Below the pieces are notes generated by a model that worked only from the letters and a program-made list of their open reading frames with translations, ran no database searches and was not told the origin of the DNA. A DNA stretch of 64,000 nucleotides from JANNSX01 sp963741525 (lineage in GTDB: Bacteria > Pseudomonadota > Alphaproteobacteria > Rhizobiales > Hyphomicrobiaceae): contig CAVUIW010000022.1 in NCBI GenBank assembly GCA_963741525.1, positions 469,529 to 533,528 on the forward strand, written 5' to 3'. Position numbers and translations under genes: made by a program. Of the stretch, positions 29,399 to 35,952 are shown one piece after another (positions within the stretch are counted from its first letter, which is position 1; each line of letters opens with the position of its first letter).

Positions 29399-30121
29399 GT
29401 GCTCAAGAAAATCATGCACGACTGGCACATTCCAGCCAGGACCGGAAAGAGCTTCACGGTGAAGCGCGGCGATTTCATGCGCATCACCGACCTCGGCGGC
29501 GCGCAACCGTGCGATTTCTGGGCCTTCAACAAAAGAGACATCACCGAGCATCTCTCCTGTGAGCACACCAAACCCTCGATCGAGAAGCTCTTCCCGCACG
29601 TGGGGGATGCGGCCTACACCAACCACCGGCGGCCGATCGTGCGACTCGTCGAGGACACGACGCCCGGCCAGCACGACATGCAGTACGCGGCTTGCGATCA
29701 GTGGCGCTACAAGGAGCTCGGCTACAAGGGCAAGAAGCACGCGAGCTGCCAGGACAATCTGCATATTGGATTGAAGTCGCTCGGGCTCTCGCTCCCCCAC
29801 ACGCCCCAGCCCTGGAACCTCATCACCAACTTCTTCATCAACAAGGATGGCACCTTCACCGTGAAGGCGCCGAAGTCGAAGCCGGGCGACTATGTGGTGC
29901 TGCAGGCGGAGATGGATGCCTATGTGGTGATCTCCGCCTGCCCGCAGGATATGAACGACACCTGTGGGGGCAACCCGACGGATTTGCAGGTTGGAGGTGG
30001 GGCGGTAGGGCGAGACAAGTTCATGCCCGACAACTCTCGCTGCCGGAGTATCTCATGGCTATCAAAGAGGACAAGCGCGCCGAGTGCTGGGATTGGTTCC
30101 AGCTCAATGCTGAACGCTTGA
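29399..30121 (+). CDS. DUF1989 / urea-carboxylase-associated family protein
   Basis: The start GTG 29399 has GGGAGGA upstream. The sequence has the family blocks HDWHIPARTGKSFTVKRGDF, DLGGAQPCDFWAFNK, HASCQDNLHIGLKSLG, LITNFFINKDGTFTVKAPKS and VVISACPQDMNDTCGGNPTD. Such proteins accompany urea or amine carboxylases and aminotransferases, and their chemistry is poorly known. The open frame runs to 30121, but the last 45 residues are unlike the family. Removing one G at about 29990 gives the usual ending DLQVEVGR and a TAG at 30006-30008. It diverges from dadA across a 94-bp region that must hold both promoters. Confidence 0.85.
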   Translation: MLKKIMHDWHIPARTGKSFTVKRGDFMRITDLGGAQPCDFWAFNKRDITEHLSCEHTKPSIEKLFPHVGDAAYTNHRRPIVRLVEDTTPGQHDMQYAACDQWRYKELGYKGKKHASCQDNLHIGLKSLGLSLPHTPQPWNLITNFFINKDGTFTVKAPKSKPGDYVVLQAEMDAYVVISACPQDMNDTCGGNPTDLQVGGGAVGRDKFMPDNSRCRSISWLSKRTSAPSAGIGSSSMLNA

Positions 30122-30681
30122 GGCAGGGCTTTGCCGAGGCAAACTCACAGGAAATGCTTACGCCCCTAATGGATGAAATCTTCGAACGTCTCCAACGATA
30201 TGATCAGCGATTGTATCCGCTGATTGGTTCCGGCCCGAATGGGCTCCACGAGTTCATCATTTCGGCCGAAGGCGATGTTGACGCATTCAACAGTGTCTTC
30301 GAACTTATCAAATCGGCGCCCGAAATCGATGGCTGGAAATTGATTCCGTTCAAGCCGCGCTTCGGTGAATTCGATCTCGTCAAGACAACGGAACACGACG
30401 GACACGTGCTCTCCCTCGACGACACCCGGTTCGCCCTCGCCAAGAATGGCGATCAAGTCGATCTCGCCATAATTGTTGTCGATCACGACGAGAACGATAC
30501 AGATGCCTACCGGTTCATGGCAATTCAGATGATCGAGATTCTTCTCGGCGAATATGACTTAGCAACGCGGGTTGCTGCGCTCGACGTCATTGCCCTCTCC
30601 GACTTCCAGGATTCAGCCGGTCACATGGGGCGGCCGCTGGCCGAAATTCTCGATGCTATCCCCCCGTCGCAGCCGCACTGA
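30055..30681 (+). CDS. Hypothetical protein, immunity-protein-like composition
   Basis: This 208-residue ORF starts at ATG 30055 (MAIKEDKRAECWDWFQLNAE) with GGAG seven bases upstream. It is acidic, soluble and less GC-rich than its neighbours. Recognisable texture includes LHEFIISAEGDVDAFNSVFE, LIKSAPEIDGWKLIPFKPRF, VDLAIIVVDHDENDTDAYRF and MAIQMIEILLGEYDL. This pattern (an N-terminal WxWF helix, a measured-quantity strand, then APxIxGWxxxPFKPR) occurs in DUF695-like and immunity-like proteins. I am not sure of the family and see no toxin beside it. The beginning overlaps the run-on end of the DUF1989 frame. Confidence 0.65.
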   Translation: MAIKEDKRAECWDWFQLNAERLRQGFAEANSQEMLTPLMDEIFERLQRYDQRLYPLIGSGPNGLHEFIISAEGDVDAFNSVFELIKSAPEIDGWKLIPFKPRFGEFDLVKTTEHDGHVLSLDDTRFALAKNGDQVDLAIIVVDHDENDTDAYRFMAIQMIEILLGEYDLATRVAALDVIALSDFQDSAGHMGRPLAEILDAIPPSQPH

Positions 30682-30707
30682 CCGGGTCGTCCAACAAGTA
30701 CGCCCCC

Positions 30708-31394
30708 TCACCCGAAATTGCTCACCCCCGTGAAAAAATATCCCCCGAGCCCTACCGTGAAAACGAGGTTGCCGTAGAGCGCGTGCTCGAGGGCCACCGC
30801 CCAGAAGGAGTTCGTCCGCAGATAGCGCCAGGCGAAGATCAGTCCGCCGAAGAAGGTCAGCAAGATCGACGGCCAGTTCCAGAACATGATGTGGCCGAAG
30901 GAAAAGAGCAGCGCGTTGACGAGGATGCCGAGCCACGGCGCGCCCTCGAACAGTCCCCGATAGCGGTGGAAGAAGAACACGCGGTAGATGATCTCCTGCG
31001 TCACCACCGAGATGATCGGATAGGCGACCATGACGAACATCCAGAGCCGCGGCCGGGCGAGCGGCAGGGAGAGAAAGCGGGCCGGGTCCTGGCTGTAGAC
31101 CCAATAGGCAAGGCCGCCGCCGAGCACCGACGAACATGCCGAGGATCAGGCACAAGCTCGCTCAGGCCGAAACCGCGATTGAGCGCGCGTGCGCATCGAG
31201 AAGCTCCGGTCGGCCAGCATCAGGATGACCATGAGCCCAAGTACCGGCATGAGCGCCATGAAGAGCGGCACGTGGCCCTTATAGATGACCCCCGCCAGGG
31301 CGAGCGGCAGGCCGAGGAACAGCACGAGCATTTCCAGCCAGCGGCGGAAGCGCTGGCCGGAGGTGAGAGCGTTCGTAGTGATGGTCTGGGTCAT
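30708..31394 (-). pseudogene. CPBP-family intramembrane protease (CAAX-protease-like), frame broken
   Basis: The N-terminal part (ATG 31394, two membrane segments LFLGLPLALAGVIYKG and LFMALMPVLGLMVILMLA) is in one frame. Between about 31180 and 31125 three frame changes are needed (NRGFGLSELV, then LILGMFV, then VLGGGLAYWVYSQDPARFLS). The C-terminal catalytic part is then open. It has TQEIIYRVFFFHRYRG (glutamate motif, with the first Glu being Gln), ALLFSFGHIMFWNW (His motif) and VALEHALYGNLVF (second His/Asn). These are the four CPBP membrane motifs. Members cleave within the membrane or act in bacteriocin tolerance. Three indels inside 60 bp is unusual even for an error-prone read. Confidence 0.8.
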
Positions 31395-31547
31395 TGCGCT
31401 CGCTCGGGAGCTTCCGATGCGTGGTGTCGATTCGTGAGTCCGCGGCTTGCCGCGCTATCTACGCACCGGCCGAACACCTGTCACCACGCCGGCGCGAAAC
31501 CCTCGTGGCATGCGATGCTGACGGGAGTGCGGCGTCTGGCAGAAGTC

Positions 31548-31889
31548 TCAGTCGATCACCGGTGTCGCGCGGAAGAGACACAGATATCCCTCGCCGTCCC
31601 GCTCGAGCCGATAGCTGCGGAAACGCGCCTTGGCGAGATCGGCCGCGTCCACGCCATGCACCTGCTCGACCAGCGCCAGCCAGCGCACACGCGCCTTCAT
31701 GACGGCCAGCTCCCGGTCGCGGTCGACGGCAATGCCGGTGACCGGGGCGAGACCAGCGACCGGCTCGGCCTCGGCGTCGACGAGGCGGAAATCCGTCTTG
31801 ACCGTGCGGCCCATCTCCATCCCCGCCAGCACGGCGCGGTTGAGGAGGACCTCGAAACGGGTCGGGGCTCTTTCGGTCTGGGTGCGCAT
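31548..31889 (-). CDS. Hypothetical protein
   Basis: This 113-residue protein starts at ATG 31889 behind AGGGAGA. It is a single small alpha/beta domain (RFEVLLNRAVLAGMEMGRTV, ELAVMKARVRWLALVEQVHG, RFRSYRLERDGEGYLCLFRA), without signal peptide or membrane segment. The amino-acid texture and ribosome site support a real gene. I do not recognise the family. It stands downstream of the era operon on the same strand. Confidence 0.6.
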   Translation of the reverse strand: MRTQTERAPTRFEVLLNRAVLAGMEMGRTVKTDFRLVDAEAEPVAGLAPVTGIAVDRDRELAVMKARVRWLALVEQVHGVDAADLAKARFRSYRLERDGEGYLCLFRATPVID

Positions 31890-32025
31890 GGTCGTCTCCC
31901 TGAGCTTCGCGCGCCCGATCGTGGCGGCTGCCGGGCGTGGTGCTCAGGAGGGAATCTAGCTGATGCGCCGATCCCGCGCGGTTCCGCAGGTAACAGACGG
32001 CAAGAAAATCAGCCTGTGCCGTTGG

Positions 32026-32931
32026 TTAATCTTTGGGGAAATCGAGCCCCAAGGCCTCGTAATGCTCCCGGGAGTCGCCCCAGCGCTCTTTGACCTTCAC
32101 GAACAGGAAGAGATGCACCTTCCGCTCGAGGACGGCCTGGATGTCCTTCCGCGCCTCCATGGAAATCGCCTTGATGGTCCCCCCCTTGTGACCGAGCACG
32201 ATCTGGCGCTGGCTGTCGCGCTCGACATAGATCGTCTGCTCGATGCGGACGCTGCCGTCCTTCAGCTCCTTCCAGGCCGAGGTCTCGACGGTGGAGGCAT
32301 AGGGGAGTTCCTCGTGCAGGCGCAAGTAGAGCTTCTCGCGCGTGAGCTCGGCGGCCGTGAGCCTCAGCGGCGCGTCGGCGATCTGGTCCTCCGGAAACAT
32401 CCAAGGGCCCTTCGGCATGGCGGCAGCGAGCCAATCGCTGAGATCCTCGACGCCCGAACCGCCCAGCGCCGAAATCATGAAGGTCTGCTCGAAGGGCACG
32501 CGGGCATTGATCGCCTGGACCAGCGCCAACAGCTTCGGCTTTTCGACCTTGTCGACCTTGTTGATGACGAGGATGCGGCGACGTCCAAACGTCTCGAGCT
32601 TCGCCAGGATCGGATCGTCCGTCACGTCGATTGGCCTGGCCGCGTCGACGAGCAGCGCCGTCACGTCGGCATCGCCTGCTTCCGTCCAGGCGGCCTCGAC
32701 CATCGCCCGGTCGAGACGGCGGCGGGGCGCGAAGATGCCGGGCGTGTCGACGAGGACGACCTGGGTCGCCCCCTTCATCAGGATGCCGCGGAGCCGCGCG
32801 CGCGTCGTCTGCACCTTGTGGGTGACGATCGAGATCTTGGCGCCGACCAGCGCGTTGACGAGCGTGGATTTCCCCGCGTTCGGCGCACCGATGATGGCAA
32901 CGAAACCCGCGCGGCGCTCTTCTTCACTCAT
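32026..32931 (-). CDS. era: GTPase Era
   Basis: 301 residues from ATG 32931 (or 304 from ATG 32940). The GTPase motifs are GAPNAGKSTLVNAL (G1), VLVDTPGIF (G3) and LVINKVDKV (G4). The C-terminal KH domain, which binds the 3' end of 16S rRNA, includes ERDSQRQIVLGHKGGTIKAI and ends HYEALGLDFPKD. Era assists 30S assembly. Its start overlaps the end of rnc by eight bases (ATGAGTGA), so the two are translated together. It is the last gene of the pdxJ-acpS-lepB-rnc-era operon. Confidence 0.97.
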   Translation of the reverse strand: MSEEERRAGFVAIIGAPNAGKSTLVNALVGAKISIVTHKVQTTRARLRGILMKGATQVVLVDTPGIFAPRRRLDRAMVEAAWTEAGDADVTALLVDAARPIDVTDDPILAKLETFGRRRILVINKVDKVEKPKLLALVQAINARVPFEQTFMISALGGSGVEDLSDWLAAAMPKGPWMFPEDQIADAPLRLTAAELTREKLYLRLHEELPYASTVETSAWKELKDGSVRIEQTIYVERDSQRQIVLGHKGGTIKAISMEARKDIQAVLERKVHLFLFVKVKERWGDSREHYEALGLDFPKD

Positions 32932-33625
32932 GTTTGGCATCCCACATACCGAGCCGCGTCAGCATCGCCTTGGCGGCGGCCTGCTCGGCTTGGCGCTTGT
33001 TGGGGCCGGTGCCACTCGCGGGCTCCTGCCCCTTGATCTTCACCTCGGAGGTGAAATTCGGCGCATGTTGCGGCCCGGCGCGCTTGACTTCCTTGTACTG
33101 CGGCAGATCGGGGCCGAGCGACTGCGCCCATTCCTGCAGCGCGGTCTTCGGATCGGCACGGACGGCGGTGGCGCCATCCACCTGATCGCTCCACAGCGCG
33201 CGGATGACATCGCGCGTCTTCTCGAAGCCGGCATCGATGTAGAGCGCGCCGAGCAGCGCTTCGCAGGCATCCGCCAGGATGTTGCTCTTGGCGCGCCCGC
33301 CCGAGCCCTGCTCGCTGACGCTCATGATGAGTTGGGGCCCAAGGCCGAGCTCATTGGCGACCGCGGCGCAGGTCTCACGCCGCACAAGCCGGTTGAAGCG
33401 GCGCGCGAGATCGCCCTCGGAGGCGCGCGGAAACTGCTCGCAGATCACCTCGGCGATGACGAGGCCGAGCACGCGATCGCCCAGGAATTCGAGCCTCTCG
33501 TTGTCGCTCGCCGCGCTGTTGCCGTCGCGCGCGCTCGAATGCGTCAAGGCCTGCTCGAGCAGCGCCTTGCGCTTGAAGCGATGGCCCAGGGCCTGTTCGA
33601 GATCACGGCGACTCTTGGTCTTCAA
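32924..33625 (-). CDS. rnc: Ribonuclease III
   Basis: The start is taken as TTG 33625 (KTKSRRDLEQALGHRFKRK), eight bases after the lepB stop, giving 233 residues, the usual length. The longer open frame to 33712 would overlap lepB in another frame. The catalytic signature is NERLEFLGDRVLGLVIAEVI, with DACEALLGALYIDAGFE further on for the second set of Mg ligands. The double-stranded-RNA-binding domain is at the C-terminus (TALQEWAQSLGPDLPQYKEV ... KRQAEQAAAKAML). It processes rRNA and mRNA duplexes. Confidence 0.95.
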   Translation of the reverse strand: MKTKSRRDLEQALGHRFKRKALLEQALTHSSARDGNSAASDNERLEFLGDRVLGLVIAEVICEQFPRASEGDLARRFNRLVRRETCAAVANELGLGPQLIMSVSEQGSGGRAKSNILADACEALLGALYIDAGFEKTRDVIRALWSDQVDGATAVRADPKTALQEWAQSLGPDLPQYKEVKRAGPQHAPNFTSEVKIKGQEPASGTGPNKRQAEQAAAKAMLTRLGMWDAKHE

Positions 33626-33632
33626 GGCTGCA

Positions 33633-34418
33633 TCACCGCGTAACCTTCCCCAACCGTGCCCAGCGCGTGGCAAACGGCCATTTCCAGACTTCCCACCAGT
33701 TGGCCGAGCCATCTGTCGAGAAGAAGATGATCTCGGCGCGGCCGATGAAGTTTTGCAACGGCACGTAACCGACCTCGTCGGGACCCTGGAACCGGGAATC
33801 GGAGGAGTTGTCGCGGTTGTCGCCCATCATGAAGTAGTGACCTGGTGGAACCACATACTCGGACGTATTGTCGCCGGAACGATCGGGCGACCGGTCGAGC
33901 ACGAAGTATTTCAAACCGTTCGGCAGCGTCTCCTCGAAACGGGGAATCCTGCGGATGTTGCCGGCGCTGCCCGGCTCCTCGTAGTCCTCGACCCGCGACT
34001 TGGGTATGGCTTTGCCGTTGATGTAGAGCACGCCGTCCTTCATCTGCACCCGATCTCCCGGCAGGCCGATCACCCGTTTGATGAAGTCCTCCTCGACATT
34101 GGTCGGCTTGCGGAAGACCGCGATGTCGCCACGCTCGGGCGTGCCCTCCCAGACGCGGCCTTGGAAGGACATGACATTCAAGGGCCAGGAGAACGAATAC
34201 TGGCTGTAGCCGTACTTGTACTTCGACACGAACAGGTAGTCGCCGACCAGCAGCGTGTTCTCCATCGAGCCCGAGGGGATGTTGAAGGGCTGATACAAGA
34301 AGACGCGCACGAGGATGGCGAGCGCCAGCGCCTGTAGCACGACCTTGATGATGTCCCAGGCTTCCGCGCCCGCGGATTTTTCGGTCGCGGCGCTGGTCTT
34401 CGTCAGGGGCTCGGTCAA
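33633..34418 (-). CDS. lepB: Signal peptidase I
   Basis: This 261-residue protein has one N-terminal membrane helix (ALALAILVRVFLYQP). The nucleophile Ser is in QPFNIPSGSMENTLLVGDYL and the general-base Lys in DFIKRVIGLPGDRVQMKDG. YFMMGDNRDNSSDSR is the conserved box E. It removes Sec signal peptides at the outer face of the inner membrane. It lies between acpS and rnc, with 109 bp to acpS. Confidence 0.97.
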   Translation of the reverse strand: MTEPLTKTSAATEKSAGAEAWDIIKVVLQALALAILVRVFLYQPFNIPSGSMENTLLVGDYLFVSKYKYGYSQYSFSWPLNVMSFQGRVWEGTPERGDIAVFRKPTNVEEDFIKRVIGLPGDRVQMKDGVLYINGKAIPKSRVEDYEEPGSAGNIRRIPRFEETLPNGLKYFVLDRSPDRSGDNTSEYVVPPGHYFMMGDNRDNSSDSRFQGPDEVGYVPLQNFIGRAEIIFFSTDGSANWWEVWKWPFATRWARLGKVTR

Positions 34419-34527
34419 GGGGACCTCTGGAATGGCTCGTGTCCGGGAAGAAGCAGGCCTCGCGGGCCCCGCCCCTATACCCTTTGCCGGGGCAAGGTGG
34501 CAAACGAAGGGCTGGTAGTCACGCCGC

Positions 34528-34941
34528 TTAACGCGGATCCTCTTTCGTTCTTATGCCCGAAATGATGACAATGGCCTGGGCGAGGGGAAAATCGTCGGTG
34601 ATCGTCAAGTCGATGCGGGCCACGTAGCCCTCCGGCGTGATTGCTTCAAGCCGGGCAAGTGCTCCCCCAGTCAGGGCGAAGGTTGGCCGGCCGGTTGGCA
34701 GGTTCACGACGCCCATATCCCGCCAGAACACGCCTTGGCTGAGCCCCGTCCCCAGCGCCTTCGAGCAGGCCTCCTTGGCGGCGAAGCGCTTGGCGTAGGA
34801 CGCGGCGCGGGCGGCCCGCCGATCGGACTTGGCGCGCTCAATGGGGGTGAAGATGCGGTCGAGGAAGCGCTCGCCATAGCGCTCGATCGCCTTTTCGATA
34901 CGGCGAATGTCGATGAGGTCGTTACCGAGGCCGATGATCAT
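34528..34941 (-). CDS. acpS: Holo-[acyl-carrier-protein] synthase
   Basis: This 137-residue protein starts at ATG 34941, which overlaps the pdxJ stop in an ATGA. The motifs IIGLGNDLIDIRRIEKAI and RFAAKEACSKALGTG carry the Mg/CoA-binding Asp and Glu. It transfers the 4'-phosphopantetheine arm from CoA to ACP. The longer frame upstream (to 35214) is pdxJ DNA in the wrong frame. Confidence 0.97.
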   Translation of the reverse strand: MIIGLGNDLIDIRRIEKAIERYGERFLDRIFTPIERAKSDRRAARAASYAKRFAAKEACSKALGTGLSQGVFWRDMGVVNLPTGRPTFALTGGALARLEAITPEGYVARIDLTITDDFPLAQAIVIISGIRTKEDPR

Positions 34942-35714
34942 GGCGACGCCTTCGTCCGCCCCCGGTCCATGGCGGCGCGCATCTGACGGATGGTTTCGGC
35001 GAAACCGACGAAGATCGCCTCGCCGACCAGGAAATGGCCGATGTTGAGCTCGGCAAGCTCGGGGAAGGCCGAAATGCGCTCGGCCGTCGCGTAGTCTAGG
35101 CCGTGACCGGCATGGGGCTCGAGGCCGAGGGAGGCCGCCTGCGCCGAACCGCGCTTCAAACGCTCGAACGCTTGCTCCGCCTTTTCGGCATGCCCCTCGG
35201 CGACCGCCTCGCACCAGGAGCCGGCGTGCAGCTCGACGACGGGTGCCTTGAGACGCGCCGACGCCTCGATCGCCTTGGCATCCGCCTCGATGAACAGCGA
35301 GACGCGGATGCCGGCATCGCTCAGCTTGGCGATGTAGGGTGCAAGATGATTGTGGCCGCCCACGACATCGAGCCCGCCCTCGGTCGTGCGCTCCTCGCGC
35401 TTTTCCGGCACCAGGCAGACGGCGTGCGGCTTGATGCGCAGCGCGATCTTCAGCATCTCTTCCGTCGCCGCCATCTCGAAGTTGAGGGGCTTGGAAATTT
35501 CCGCCTTGATCCGCTCCATGTCGGCATCGCGGATATGGCGGCGGTCTTCCCGCAGATGCGCCGTGATGCCGTCGGCACCCGCCTCGATGGCAAGGTGAGC
35601 GGCCCGCACGGGATCGGGCAGCGCCCCACCGCGGGCGTTCCTGACGGTCGCCACGTGGTCGATGTTGATGCCGAGGCGGAGGGGGCGGAGGGAGAATTTG
35701 GGTTGTGCGGGCAT
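34938..35714 (-). CDS. pdxJ: Pyridoxine 5'-phosphate synthase
   Basis: 258 residues from ATG 35714 (a TTG at 35732 is the alternative). It is a TIM barrel condensing 1-deoxyxylulose 5-phosphate with 3-amino-2-oxopropyl phosphate. Landmarks are LRLGINIDHVATVRNARGGA, GADGITAHLREDRRHI, NFEMAATEEML, VELHAGSWCE and AGHGLDYATAERI. It leads the conserved operon and overlaps acpS by four bases. The mobile palindrome at 35836-35952 lies in the spacer upstream, near the gyrA end. Confidence 0.97.
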   Translation of the reverse strand: MPAQPKFSLRPLRLGINIDHVATVRNARGGALPDPVRAAHLAIEAGADGITAHLREDRRHIRDADMERIKAEISKPLNFEMAATEEMLKIALRIKPHAVCLVPEKREERTTEGGLDVVGGHNHLAPYIAKLSDAGIRVSLFIEADAKAIEASARLKAPVVELHAGSWCEAVAEGHAEKAEQAFERLKRGSAQAASLGLEPHAGHGLDYATAERISAFPELAELNIGHFLVGEAIFVGFAETIRQMRAAMDRGRTKASP

Positions 35715-35835
35715 GTTTGTGGACGGGCTCAAATCACAGATACTCGAAGGCTAGCACGATCAGCCGCGTTAACGCCAAGCGGGACAGCGCGAGGGTGTGC
35801 CGGCTCCTATCTGCTCCAACATCTCGGCGAACCCG

Positions 35836-35952
35836 TAGGGCGCAATAGCGTTTCAGCGTATTGCGCCGGGGTTGGGCAACGTCCTATCGAACGTCGTCAA
35901 CGGCCGGACCTCGGCGCGGCGCAATACGCCCGAAGTGGGCTATTGCGCCCTA
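35836..35952. repeat. TAGGGCGCAATAGC inverted-repeat element
   Basis: This 117-bp element is bounded by TAGGGCGCAATAGC at 35836 and GCTATTGCGCCCTA at 35952. Inside, CGTATTGCGCC faces GGCGCAATACG. The right end contributes the TAG stop codon of gyrA (35952-35950 on the minus strand). The TA at both borders fits insertion at TA. I recognise the GGGCGCAATA texture as a widespread alphaproteobacterial palindromic repeat, but cannot name it. Confidence 0.8.

Noticed and set aside
30055..30681. Immunity protein of a polymorphic toxin
   Set aside because: The texture is suggestive, but no toxin, Rhs or secretion gene is nearby, so it is left as hypothetical.
31134..31394. Separate small membrane protein upstream of the CPBP protease
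   Set aside because: Its sequence continues into the protease after correcting frames, so it is the N-terminal part of the same gene.
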